64,000 nt of DNA from Desulfoluna butyratoxydans. GTDB taxonomy: Bacteria > Desulfobacterota > Desulfobacteria > Desulfobacterales > Desulfolunaceae. This document shows positions 23,785-32,028 of the stretch, one piece after another (within the stretch, counting starts at the first letter, position 1; the number at the start of each line of letters is the position of its first letter). The notes beneath the pieces are model-generated. The model did no database searches and was not told the origin of the DNA. It saw only the letters and a list, made by a program, of their open reading frames with translations. The stretch spans positions 62,001-126,000 of the forward strand of contig NZ_CAADHO010000010.1 in the NCBI RefSeq assembly GCF_900699765.1, given 5' to 3'. The translations under genes were made by a program, and so were the position numbers.

Positions 23785-24846
23785 ATGCGTAAAGGTCTGG
23801 TTCTGCTGGTGCTCGCATTGCTTATGGCAGTGGGGACGACACAGGCGGCAGAAAAGAAAATGAAGGTTGGTTTTGTCTACGTATCCCCTGTGGGAGATGC
23901 CGGGTGGTCCTATGCCCATGATGTGGCCCGACAGGCCATTGAGGCCTTGCCCGATGTGGAGGTCAAGTACCTGGAAGCGGTCAATGAAGGGGCCGACTCC
24001 GAGCGCGTCTTTCTGAACATGGCCCGCAAAAAATACGATCTGATTTTCGGCACCAGCTTCGGCTACATGGATCCCATGCTCAAGGTCTCCAAGCGTTTTC
24101 CCAAGACAGTGTTCATGCACTGCTCCGGTTACAAGACCTCCGAGAACATGGGCAACTACTTCGGCCGCATGTACCAGGCCCGATACCTCTCCGGCATGGT
24201 GGCGGGTTCCATGACCAAGAGCAACGTGCTCGGGTATGTGGCTGCCTTTCCCATCCCCGAGGTGATCCGCGGCATCAACGCCTTTACCCTGGGTGTCCAG
24301 GCCGTGAACCCCGAAGCCGAGGTGCGCGTGGTCTGGACCAAGACCTGGTACGACCCCGCCAAAGAGAAAGAGGGAGCCAAGAGCCTTCTGGATGTGGGTG
24401 CCGACGTCATCGCCCAGCACCAGGACTCCCCCGGTCCCCAGGAAGCCGCCCAGGAGCGCGGTGTCTACTCCATCGGTTACAACACCGACATGAGCTCCTT
24501 TGCCCCCAAGTCCCACCTCGTGGCCCCCATCTGGAACTGGACACCTTTTTATATGGAGGTCCTCAAGAGCGTCAAGGATGGCTCCTGGAAGAGCGCCTCC
24601 ACCTGGAACGGCCTGGCCGAGGGTGTGGTGGACCTGAGCCCCATGAGCGATCTTGTGCCCGCCGACGTGCAGGCCAGGGTCCTTGCCCGTCGTGATGAGA
24701 TCAAGAAGGGCGGTTACGTGGTCTTCTCCGGTCCTGTGAAGGATCAGGCCGGTACGGTCCGCATCGCAGAGGGCGCCGTGCCCGCCGATGGTGCCCTCCT
24801 GGGCATGGACTGGTTTGTGCAGGGTGTGGTGGGTACCACCAAGTAA
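23785..24846 (+). CDS. BMP-family ABC transporter substrate-binding protein (purine-type)
   Basis: This encodes 353 residues with a signal peptide (residues 3-20, cleavage near TQA/AEK). The mature part has the BMP/PnrA pattern: KVGFVYVSPVGDAGWSYAHD, ARKKYDLIFGTSFGYMDP and NNYFGRMY-like (MGNYFGRMYQARYLSG), then GADVIAQHQDSPGPQEAA. Bmp proteins capture nucleosides or purine bases for NupOPQ-type importers. GGAGG lies 6 nt before the ATG at 23785. There is no lipobox Cys, so it appears to be a free periplasmic protein. Gpt and the divergent guaD point to a purine ligand; this is inferred from context. Confidence 0.88.
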   Translation: MRKGLVLLVLALLMAVGTTQAAEKKMKVGFVYVSPVGDAGWSYAHDVARQAIEALPDVEVKYLEAVNEGADSERVFLNMARKKYDLIFGTSFGYMDPMLKVSKRFPKTVFMHCSGYKTSENMGNYFGRMYQARYLSGMVAGSMTKSNVLGYVAAFPIPEVIRGINAFTLGVQAVNPEAEVRVVWTKTWYDPAKEKEGAKSLLDVGADVIAQHQDSPGPQEAAQERGVYSIGYNTDMSSFAPKSHLVAPIWNWTPFYMEVLKSVKDGSWKSASTWNGLAEGVVDLSPMSDLVPADVQARVLARRDEIKKGGYVVFSGPVKDQAGTVRIAEGAVPADGALLGMDWFVQGVVGTTK

Positions 24847-24905
24847 CGCCCTGGAGGCGGCTTACACCCGGATCGGGGCAGCCGCCGACCCGTGTTTGAC
24901 GCTGT

Positions 24906-24937
24906 GGGGGGGACAGATGTTCCCCCCATTCTTTTAT
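24906..24937 (+). terminator. weak intrinsic terminator between binding protein and permease
   Basis: Stem GGGGGGA/TCCCCCC with a 7-nt loop is followed by ATTCTTTTATT. Partial termination here would give more binding protein than permease. Confidence 0.5.
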
Positions 24938-24969
24938 TGATCTCCGACAAAGACGAATCACATACCACG

Positions 24970-26034
24970 ATGTTAGACTTAACCATCAGAAAACGCCCGG
25001 AAACCCTGGGGTGGACAGCGGCCCTTATCTATTGCGGGGCGGTGGTCATGTCCCTTGTTATCAGCGCCGGCATGCTGCTCTTCCAGGGCAACTCTCCCAT
25101 GGAGGGACTCTGGCTCTTGCTTCAGGGCGCCTTCGGGTCCACCTACGCCATCGAGGATTGCCTCATCAAGGCCATCCCCATTTATCTCTGCTCCCTGGGC
25201 GTGGCCATTGCCTTTCGACTCCAGATCTGGAACATCGGCGCCGAGGGCCAGTTTGCCTTTGGTGCCATCGGCGCCACCTGGGTGGCCATCAGCTTTCCCG
25301 GCCACTCCGCATGGGTGATGATCCCTGCCATGATGGCGGCCGCCTTTCTCTTCGGCGGGCTCTGGGGCGTGATCCCGGCGGTGCTGAAGCTCAAGGCAAA
25401 GGCCAACGAGATCATCGTGACCCTGATGCTCAACTACATCGCCATCCTTTTTCTCGACTACCTGGTCTACGGGCCCTGGAAGTCCCCGGACAGCTTCGGT
25501 TTTCCCATGACCCAGGAATTTTCCGCCGGTGCCGTCATCGGCAAGATCGGTGAGACCAACCTCAACTGGGGGCTTCTGATCTGCGTGCTGTCGGGGCTGG
25601 TTATCTACGTTTTTTTCCGGTTTACCCTCATGGGCTTTGAACTCAAGGCCAGCGGGGAGAACGTGCGTGCCGCCCGGTATGCCCGGCTGCCCTACGAACG
25701 GCTGGTGATCATTTCCATGCTCCTCAGCGGCGCCTTTGCGGGCTGGGCCGGGTTTGTGGAGGCATCTGCCACCCTCAACAGGCTCCAGCCCACCATCATG
25801 GTGGGATACGGGTACACCGCCATTGTGGTGGCCTGGCTGGCGCGCCTGAATCCTTTTTATATAGGCATCTCATCGTTTCTCCTGGCCGGCCTCCGGGTGG
25901 GGGTGGAGAACCTTCAGCTGGAACTCCAGGTTCCGGCCGCTTTTGGTGAGATCATGGAAGGGCTTATCCTGTTGACCATCCTGGCGGGGACTTTTTTCGT
26001 CAACTACCGATTCGCACGGAGGCAGCGCCCATGA
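24970..26034 (+). CDS. ABC transporter permease, NupP-like
   Basis: This 354-residue inner-membrane protein has about eight to ten hydrophobic segments. It carries the BPD_transp_2 signatures IWNIGAEGQFAFGAIGATW, KANEIIVTLMLNYIA and GYGYTAIVVAWLARLNP. It is the first of two permeases for the purine-type importer. The ATG at 24970 (MLDLTIRKRPETLGW) was chosen by similarity of the N-terminus to the family. No Shine-Dalgarno is obvious. The stop overlaps the next permease start (ATGA). Confidence 0.9.
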   Translation: MLDLTIRKRPETLGWTAALIYCGAVVMSLVISAGMLLFQGNSPMEGLWLLLQGAFGSTYAIEDCLIKAIPIYLCSLGVAIAFRLQIWNIGAEGQFAFGAIGATWVAISFPGHSAWVMIPAMMAAAFLFGGLWGVIPAVLKLKAKANEIIVTLMLNYIAILFLDYLVYGPWKSPDSFGFPMTQEFSAGAVIGKIGETNLNWGLLICVLSGLVIYVFFRFTLMGFELKASGENVRAARYARLPYERLVIISMLLSGAFAGWAGFVEASATLNRLQPTIMVGYGYTAIVVAWLARLNPFYIGISSFLLAGLRVGVENLQLELQVPAAFGEIMEGLILLTILAGTFFVNYRFARRQRP

Positions 26035-26951
26035 CCCCCGATATCCTTATTCCCCTCCTGGCGGCCACGGTGCAGTCCGGCACGCCCATTCTTTTTGCCA
26101 CCCTGGGGGCAATTTTCTGTGAAAAGTCAGGGGTCCTGAACCTCGGCGTGGAGGGCATCATGGCCGTGGGCGCCCTGGCGGGTTTCTCCATCTCCCTTGC
26201 CACGGGAAGCCCCTGGCTCGGGTTCCTTGCCGGTGGGCTTGCAGGCGTTCTGGCGGGATCGATCCACGGGCTGGTCTGTCTCGGTTTTCTCGGCAACCAG
26301 GTGGTCTCCGGCCTTGCCCTGACCATCCTTGGGGTGGGCATGGCCAACTACCTCGGCACGCCCCTCATCGGGATGAACGCCCCGGGATTCGGCCCGGTGG
26401 ATGTTCCGATTCTGTCCACATTGCCCTTTGTGGGCCCCGTTTTCTTTCAGCACGATCCCCTGGTGTTCGTCTCCTACCTGATTCCCGTGGGCATGTGGTA
26501 CTTTTTCCGATACACCCGCGCAGGGCTCCGGCTCCGGTCGGCGGGCGAAAACCCGGACGCCGCCCAGGCGGCGGGGATCAGCTCTGTCAATTACCGGTGG
26601 ATGGGTGTCATGGCCGGTGGTTTTTTCATGGGGCTCGGCGGGGCGTATCTCTCCCTTGCATACACCCACATGTGGGCCAACCACCTCACCGCCGGCAGGG
26701 GCTGGATTGCCGTGGCCCTGGTGATTTTTGCCTTCTGGAACCCGCTGCGTGCCGTTGCAGGAGCTTACCTGTTCGGGGGCGTCATGGCCTTTCAGTTCCG
26801 GCTCCAGGCCTCGGGGACCCACATCCCCTCGTCTTTTCTGTTGATGTTGCCCTACGCCCTGACCCTGAGTGTTCTGGTCTTTTCATCCTGGAGGGGCGGC
26901 AGCTCTGCCACGCCCCAGGCCCTGGGCGTCAACATAGAACCTGCAGATTGA
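26031..26951 (+). CDS. ABC transporter permease, NupQ-like
   Basis: This 306-residue polytopic inner-membrane protein is the second permease. It shows TLGAIFCEKSGVLNLGVEG, FLGNQVVSGLALTILG, LRSAGENPDAAQAAGI and GLGGAYLSL, all typical of the NupQ/YufQ side of nucleoside importers. A 4-bp ATGA overlap couples it to the upstream permease. A small hairpin (26954-26977) follows the stop. Confidence 0.92.
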   Translation: MTPDILIPLLAATVQSGTPILFATLGAIFCEKSGVLNLGVEGIMAVGALAGFSISLATGSPWLGFLAGGLAGVLAGSIHGLVCLGFLGNQVVSGLALTILGVGMANYLGTPLIGMNAPGFGPVDVPILSTLPFVGPVFFQHDPLVFVSYLIPVGMWYFFRYTRAGLRLRSAGENPDAAQAAGISSVNYRWMGVMAGGFFMGLGGAYLSLAYTHMWANHLTAGRGWIAVALVIFAFWNPLRAVAGAYLFGGVMAFQFRLQASGTHIPSSFLLMLPYALTLSVLVFSSWRGGSSATPQALGVNIEPAD

Positions 26952-26953
26952 TT

Positions 26954-26977
26954 TTCGGGGTAACCATCATCCCCGAA
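26954..26977 (+). other. hairpin between the permease and gpt
   Basis: Arms TTCGGGG and CCCCGAA form a 7-bp stem with a 10-nt loop directly after the permease stop. The following sequence is AT-rich (GTTGTATATACTTTG) but has no T-run, so this may be an mRNA-processing or stabilising element. Confidence 0.4.
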
Positions 26978-27034
26978 GTTGTATATACTTTGCATAGTGT
27001 TAACCATTACCGATGCGTAAATGTGGAGTGAAGC

Positions 27035-27526
27035 ATGAGCGATTCGAACCAATACCAGAGAAGCTATCCCATCTCCTGGGAGCAGCTGCACCGTGACGCC
27101 AAGGCCCTTGCCTGGCGCCTTCTCGACATGGACATCAAGTGGAAAGGCATTGCCGCCGTCACCCGCGGCGGCCTGGTGCCTGCGGCGGTCATCGCCCGGG
27201 AGCTGGACATCCACTACGTGGAGACCATCTGCATCTCCAGCTACACCTGGAAAGACCAGGGGCAGGCCACCATCATCAAGCCCCTGCGGGACAGCGGAGA
27301 GGGCTGGCTTATCATCGACGACCTCGTGGACACCGGCAAGACCGCCCAGGTGGTGAGGAACATGCTGCCCGGCGCCCACTTTGCCACCCTCTATGCCAAG
27401 CCCGAGGGCAAGCCCCATGTGGACACCTTCATCACCGAAGTGGGCCAGGACACCTGGATTCTTTTCCCCTGGGACTCCGAGTCCCGTTTCGTGGAACCCA
27501 TAGCCGGGATGACTAAGAAAAAATGA
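27035..27526 (+). CDS. gpt: xanthine/guanine phosphoribosyltransferase
   Basis: This 163-residue type I phosphoribosyltransferase converts xanthine, guanine or hypoxanthine with PRPP to the nucleotide. It resembles E. coli Gpt over its length: KWKGIAAVTRGGLVPAAVIAREL, VETICISSYTW, the PRPP loop WLIIDDLVDTGKTA, and HFATLYAKPEGKPHVD with QDTWILFPWD near the end. It is inserted in the transporter operon between the permeases and the ATPase, with a 4-bp overlap to the ATPase gene, so uptake and trapping of the base are co-expressed. Confidence 0.94.
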   Translation: MSDSNQYQRSYPISWEQLHRDAKALAWRLLDMDIKWKGIAAVTRGGLVPAAVIARELDIHYVETICISSYTWKDQGQATIIKPLRDSGEGWLIIDDLVDTGKTAQVVRNMLPGAHFATLYAKPEGKPHVDTFITEVGQDTWILFPWDSESRFVEPIAGMTKKK

Positions 27527-29013
27527 CACAGCCTGCCAAGACTGTCATCGCCTTGGAGGGGATCAGCAAATCCTTCGGGACCGTCCAGGCCAACCGGGAT
27601 ATCTGTCTGTCCATCCGCCAGGGCACGGTTAAAGCCCTCCTCGGTGAGAACGGGGCGGGCAAGAGCACCCTCATGAGCATCCTGGCCGGGCGCCTTCAGC
27701 CCGATGCCGGGCGCATTGTCGTGGACGGTGTGCCCCGCAGGTTCGCCTCGGCCAAAGACGCCATCGACGCCGGCATCGGCATGGTTTACCAGCATTTCAA
27801 GCTTGTGGAGTCCATGACCGTTGCCGAGAACGTCTTTTTGGGCCAGGAGGGCGGTCGCCTCCTCAAGCCGCGGGAGATGGAGACCACGGTGAAGGAGCTG
27901 GCCGTCTCCCACAGCCTGGACATCGATCCGGCGGCCAGGGTGTCCGATCTCTCCATGGGTGAGAAGCAGCGGGTGGAGATCCTCAAGCTCCTCCTGAGAA
28001 AGAGCCGGATCCTCATCTTTGATGAGCCCACGGCCGTGCTCACCCCCCAGGAAGGGGACCAGCTCTTCAAGGCCCTGGCCCTCATGGCGGAGCAGGGAAA
28101 ATCCATCGTCTTTATCAGCCACAAGCTCGGAGAGGTGATGCGTGTGGCCGACGAGGTGGCCATCCTCAGAAAAGGGGAGATCATCGAGGAGAAAGAGATC
28201 GCCGACGTGGGGTCCCAGGACGATTTGGCCCGCATGATGGTGGGCAGGGAGACCATTCTCTCGGTGGTGAAAGACGAGGTGGAGGAGGGGGAGGTGGTCC
28301 TGGACGTGGACAACCTGGCCGGAAACGGCCTCAAGGGCGTTTCCCTCTCCCTGCGGCGCGGGGAGATCCTCGGTATTGTTGGCGTGGCCGGAAACGGGCA
28401 GAAACCCCTGGTGGAGACCATCTGCGGCCTGCAGGTGCCGGAACGGGGTGAGATCTCCATCCTCGGCCACACCTGGAAGTCCTTTTTTTCCAAGCGGAAA
28501 AACCGGGAGACCCTCAGCTATATTCCCGAGGACCGTATCGGTCTGGCCACCTGTCCTTCCCTGAACCTCTCCGACAATTTTCTGCTCACCACCCGGAAAG
28601 GCTTCAGGCGGGGCCCCTGGTTGAGGCGGAAACGGGTGGAGAACGAGTCCAAAAATGTGGTGGACCGCTACAGCGTCCTGCCCGGGCTCCTCTCGTCCCA
28701 GGCCCGTCACCTCTCCGGCGGGAACCTCCAGAAGCTGGTCCTGGGCCGTGAGTTTTTCAGGAACCCGGGCCTCATCGTGGCGGAACAGCCCACCCAGGGA
28801 CTGGATATCGCCACGGCCAAGGCCATCTGGGCCCACCTTGTGAGCGCCAGGGAAAATGCCGGTATCCTCCTGGTTACAGGGGACCTGAACGAAGCGTTTT
28901 CCCTTTCGGACCGGGTGGCTGTGATGTTTGAAGGCCGGATCGTGGATGTCTTCGACGTTGCGGACACGGACAAACGGGACCGTGTCGGCCTGATGATGGC
29001 CGGAGCGGCTTGA
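27523..29013 (+). CDS. ABC transporter ATPase with two ATPase modules, NupO-like
   Basis: This 496-residue protein has two ABC modules in one chain. The first has Walker A GENGAGKST, signature LSMGEKQRVEIL and Walker B ILIFDEPTAVL. The second has the degenerate Walker A GVAGNGQKPL, signature LSGGNLQK and EQPTQGLD in place of a normal Walker B. This pairing is normal for nucleoside and sugar importers (YufO, RbsA type). It overlaps gpt by 4 bp and ends the operon. Confidence 0.93.
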   Translation: MTQPAKTVIALEGISKSFGTVQANRDICLSIRQGTVKALLGENGAGKSTLMSILAGRLQPDAGRIVVDGVPRRFASAKDAIDAGIGMVYQHFKLVESMTVAENVFLGQEGGRLLKPREMETTVKELAVSHSLDIDPAARVSDLSMGEKQRVEILKLLLRKSRILIFDEPTAVLTPQEGDQLFKALALMAEQGKSIVFISHKLGEVMRVADEVAILRKGEIIEEKEIADVGSQDDLARMMVGRETILSVVKDEVEEGEVVLDVDNLAGNGLKGVSLSLRRGEILGIVGVAGNGQKPLVETICGLQVPERGEISILGHTWKSFFSKRKNRETLSYIPEDRIGLATCPSLNLSDNFLLTTRKGFRRGPWLRRKRVENESKNVVDRYSVLPGLLSSQARHLSGGNLQKLVLGREFFRNPGLIVAEQPTQGLDIATAKAIWAHLVSARENAGILLVTGDLNEAFSLSDRVAVMFEGRIVDVFDVADTDKRDRVGLMMAGAA

Positions 29014-29368
29014 GGTTCAGTAAAAAACGTTGCCTGCGAGGGGGCGCCCGCCGTCCCCTTTCGCAGCTCTAATCCGGGTATTTCATGAGAAAACGGGCTG
29101 CTTGTAATGATTTAATATTATTACAAGTGGTTGCTGTGAAAAAATTAGACATTTCACAAATACAAAATGCAATTCACGATTTTCTGCTCGATTTTCTCAC
29201 CCTTCGGGCGAGCCGGGCTAACCGGGCTGGACGTCTTGCCACGGTTGTGAGATCATACATCATCTTTCAACTCGCCCCGGAGTCGTCTTCTTTTTCGCTC
29301 AAACACCTTCCATCATTTTTTTCCGTACACCACCTTTGGACAGCAGGACCAACCTCAAGGGGGTCTTC
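29014..29368. other. intergenic region with two adjacent inverted repeats
   Basis: This 355-bp region has no gene. A stem at 29035-29064 (TGCGA-GGGG with CCCC-TCGCA, two-base bulge) may mark the end of the purine operon. The AT-rich part carries inverted repeats CTTGTAAT/ATTACAAG (29101-29127) and TGTGAAA/TTTCACA (29135-29158). No -35/-10 pair was convincing. Confidence 0.4.
29101..29158. promoter_or_regulatory. two adjacent dyads, possible operator upstream of the globin-GGDEF gene
   Basis: CTTGTAAT (29101-29108) pairs with ATTACAAG (29120-29127). Eight bases later TGTGAAA (29135-29141) pairs with TTTCACA (29152-29158). Both dyads are perfect and lie in the AT-rich leader of the diguanylate cyclase gene. 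Confidence 0.35.
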
Positions 29369-30478
29369 ATGAAGACAACAAGCCTGACACTGCTCAAGCA
29401 GCTCAAGTTTTCGCCCCATGAAATTATGCGTCGCAAGGAGTATCTGGATATTGATGAAGAGTGCAGGGAGGCCCTGGTGTCCATGCGGGGGATGGTCAGG
29501 GCACGCATCGATGATATCGTCGAGGATTTTTACGAGCGGATCCTCTCCTTTGATGAGATGGACCGTGTCATAGGCGATGCCGAAACCCTGCACCGGCTCA
29601 GGAATTATCAGCGGCAGTATATCCTGAGCATGTTTGACGGGGAGTACAGCGAAGATTATGTGCACTCTCGGCTTCGCGTGGGGGTCGTCCACAAGCGCAT
29701 CGGGGTTGCCCCGAAATATTACGTGGCAGCCATCTTTATCCTGAAGGATTTGCTGTGCGGGCTTGTGGATAGCACCGCCGAAGAGAGATGTGATGTGTGC
29801 AGGCGAAGCAAATCGGCCATCGACAAGCTGGTCATGTTTGACCTGCTTCTTGCCTTTGATACCTATATTTTCAGTCTGATGGACGAGGCGCAGCGAAGCA
29901 ATGACGAACTGGAGATGTACACGGCCTCCCTTGAAGAGGTCATTGCCGAGCGCACCAAGCTTTTGGTGGAGCAGGCACGCAATGACGGGCTCACCGGGCT
30001 CTTGAACCAGCGCGCCTTCTATTCGGAGCTGAAAAAAGAGCTGCTTCGGGGGCAGAGGCGCAACCACTCTGTGGTCCTTGTCTATTTTGACCTGGACGGG
30101 TTCAAGGCCCTGAACGATGAAGAGGGGCACACCCGGGGGGATGAAATCCTTGTGGCTGTCGGCGAGGCCATGCGGGCGACCCTCCGGGAGACCGAGGTGA
30201 TGGCAAGGTACGGTGGCGATGAATTCTGTGTTGTCCTGTCCGATATTACCCTGGAAGATACCGAAATGGTCTGTGGGCGGCTGTGCGATGAGATTGAAAC
30301 GCGGACAAAGGGCTCGGGGGTGACCTGCAGCATGGGGGTGGCCATCTCGACCCCTGAGGCGAGTGTGGACGTGAATTCCCTTGTGAAGGCCGCGGACAAG
30401 AAGATGTACGAAGCAAAAAAGGAACCGGGGTTTTCAATCAAGATGCCGGGTATTTCAATCAAGGGGCCTGAAGAGTGA
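29369..30478 (+). CDS. globin-coupled sensor diguanylate cyclase
   Basis: This 369-residue cytoplasmic sensor has an N-terminal protoglobin domain (about residues 15-170). It contains YVHSRLRVGVVHKRIGVAP, where His108 is the likely proximal heme ligand. A helical linker (about 185-215, LEEVIAERTKLLVEQARND) leads to a GGDEF domain: DGLTGLLNQRAF, YFDLDGFKALND and the active site RYGGDEF (GGDEF at 282-286). Such proteins make c-di-GMP in response to oxygen, NO or CO. The position of the product-inhibition RxxD site reads RETE (273-276), so the Asp is replaced by Glu. The ATG at 29369 follows a G-rich site. The C-terminus repeats PG(F/I)SIK. Confidence 0.9.
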   Translation: MKTTSLTLLKQLKFSPHEIMRRKEYLDIDEECREALVSMRGMVRARIDDIVEDFYERILSFDEMDRVIGDAETLHRLRNYQRQYILSMFDGEYSEDYVHSRLRVGVVHKRIGVAPKYYVAAIFILKDLLCGLVDSTAEERCDVCRRSKSAIDKLVMFDLLLAFDTYIFSLMDEAQRSNDELEMYTASLEEVIAERTKLLVEQARNDGLTGLLNQRAFYSELKKELLRGQRRNHSVVLVYFDLDGFKALNDEEGHTRGDEILVAVGEAMRATLRETEVMARYGGDEFCVVLSDITLEDTEMVCGRLCDEIETRTKGSGVTCSMGVAISTPEASVDVNSLVKAADKKMYEAKKEPGFSIKMPGISIKGPEE

Positions 30479-30634
30479 CCCATCACAGGCCCACTTCATT
30501 CGTCTGGAAACACGATGAAATGAACATGGGACTCCCTTGGCTAGAACCGGAATAATTCCGGCGGGTCCCTTTAATAAGGCTCTGTAGAAAATTTTTAATA
30601 ACTGGGTTTTCATGGAACTGGAGTTGTCTGATTT
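30479..30634. other. short spacer with hairpin
   Basis: The palindrome CCGGAATAATTCCGG (near 30547-30561) sits inside an outer GGGAC/GTCCC pairing and is followed by only three T residues. It may be a weak terminator of the GGDEF gene. Confidence 0.35.
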
Positions 30635-31705
30635 ATGAGGTTGATTGGTTTGCGATGTGTGATGAAGGCCCTCATGGGCCTGGTGCTTGTTGGTGTGTTT
30701 TGCGGAGGGGTGGCACCGGCGTATGCCGGATCCGGCTCAGCCGTCATTTTTATGTACCACCGGTTTGGTGATGAGCGGTTTCCGTCCACCAACATCCGGA
30801 TGGAACAGTTCAAGGAACACCTGGCGTACCTGGAGGAAAACGGCTACCGGGTGGCCCCGCTGGATGAGGTGGTGGCTACCCTGAAGCGTGGCGACACCTT
30901 TGCGGAAAAGACCGTGGCCCTGACCATGGACGATGCCTATGCCAGCGTGTATGAGAACGCCTGGCCCCTCTTGAAGGAGAAGGGGTGGCCCTTTACCGTG
31001 TTTGTTGCCACCGATGGGGTGGACAGGCGGTTTTCGGATTACATGACCTGGGATCAGATGCGTGAGCTCAAGGCGGAAGGGGTGCAGTTTGCAAACCACT
31101 CGGCGTCCCACCCCCACATGATCGACAGGGCGGACGGTGAGACCGAAGCCCAGTGGCTTGCCCGGATCAGGGCAGATGTGCTCAAGGCCCAGGCAAGGCT
31201 GGACAAGGAGCTGGGGCCTTGCCCCAAGATGCTGGCCTATCCGTACGGAGAGTACAACAGCAAGGTGGCAGCTCTGGTGGCTGAGCTCGGATTCCTGGCC
31301 TTTGGTCAGCACTCCGGGGCGGCCGGGCCCACCACCGACTTCAAGGCGGTGCCCAGATTCCCCATGTCCGAGGCCTACGGGACCATCCGGTCGTTTCGCA
31401 CCAAGGCCCGGACCCTTGCCTTTCCCATCGTCTCCATGACGCCGTGGGACCCGGAAACCACGGACCGGCAGCCGGAGCTGGAGGTGTCGGTGGGGGAGGG
31501 CGATGCCATCTGGAACGAGCTGAGTTGCTTTGTCTCCGGCCAGGGCCGGGTGGAGGTCCGGTGGGTGGTCCCGGGCAAGACCTTCAAGGTGCGATCTGAA
31601 AAGCCGTTGCCCCCAGGGCGCCACAAGTACAACCTGACGGTCCCGGCTGGGGATCGCAGGGCCTATCACTGGTTTTCCAGGCAGTGGATCGTTCGGGAGG
31701 AGTAA
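30635..31705 (+). CDS. exported polysaccharide deacetylase
   Basis: This encodes 356 residues with a signal peptide (hydrophobic 11-27, cleavage near AYA/GSG). The NodB domain (about 35-225) shows IFMYHRFG, the metal Asp motif LTMDDAY, the HSASH motif (H-x-x-x-H) and MLAYPYGEYN. It would remove acetyl groups from a secreted or cell-wall sugar polymer. The C-terminal about 100 residues are a separate beta-rich domain. The ATG at 30635 has GGAG 12 nt upstream, which is long; an ATG at 30662 would still keep a signal peptide. The adjacent GGDEF protein hints at surface polysaccharide control, which is an inference. Confidence 0.85.
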   Translation: MRLIGLRCVMKALMGLVLVGVFCGGVAPAYAGSGSAVIFMYHRFGDERFPSTNIRMEQFKEHLAYLEENGYRVAPLDEVVATLKRGDTFAEKTVALTMDDAYASVYENAWPLLKEKGWPFTVFVATDGVDRRFSDYMTWDQMRELKAEGVQFANHSASHPHMIDRADGETEAQWLARIRADVLKAQARLDKELGPCPKMLAYPYGEYNSKVAALVAELGFLAFGQHSGAAGPTTDFKAVPRFPMSEAYGTIRSFRTKARTLAFPIVSMTPWDPETTDRQPELEVSVGEGDAIWNELSCFVSGQGRVEVRWVVPGKTFKVRSEKPLPPGRHKYNLTVPAGDRRAYHWFSRQWIVREE

Positions 31706-31877
31706 GTCCCGGTGAGTGCCCGTCCCCTCGTTTTCCAGGGGGGCGGGCATTGGCAAGGGCCGCCCCTGCGATGTGAAGGGGGCTTGCGCCAATATCGTGT
31801 AGTCCAACGAAAGCGAGTGGATACATCTTGTATGCCGGTGCCGCCTGAAGACTTTTTTCAAGACCCGCAAAAAGAGT

Positions 31878-31906
31878 TTGCCAGAGGGGACCATCTCATG
31901 TATTAT
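31878..31906 (+). promoter_or_regulatory. strong sigma-70-like promoter
   Basis: The -35 TTGCCA (31878-31883) and -10 TATTAT (31901-31906) are separated by exactly 17 bp and each matches consensus at five of six positions. Confidence 0.6.
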
Positions 31907-31912
31907 TCCGCC

Positions 31913-31984
31913 CAAAAAAAGCGGGGTAACATGAGTTCTTGTCATAATTGCCCCGAACCCAATCCGGTTTTCCCGGATTTTTTT
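31913..31984 (+). ncRNA. candidate small RNA of about 72 nt
   Basis: The stretch runs from the predicted start of the 31878-31906 promoter to an intrinsic terminator. It contains CGGGG/CCCCG enclosing ATGA/TCAT, then the terminator stem AATCCGG/CCGGATT. It could be a free small RNA or an attenuated leader of guaB, 465 bp downstream. A short frame starts at 31931 but reads through both T-runs, so coding is unlikely. Confidence 0.35.
31961..31984 (+). terminator. intrinsic terminator upstream of guaB
   Basis: A perfect 7-bp stem AATCCGG/CCGGATT with a 5-nt loop is followed by five T residues. Confidence 0.6.
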
Positions 31985-32003
31985 GTACCCCTGATGCATT
32001 TTC

Positions 32004-32028
32004 GGCCCATGGGGCGGGCCTTTTTTTT
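32004..32028 (+). terminator. second terminator-like hairpin upstream of guaB
   Basis: Stem GGCCC/GGGCC with a 7-nt loop is followed by eight T residues, 20 bp after the previous terminator. Confidence 0.5.
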
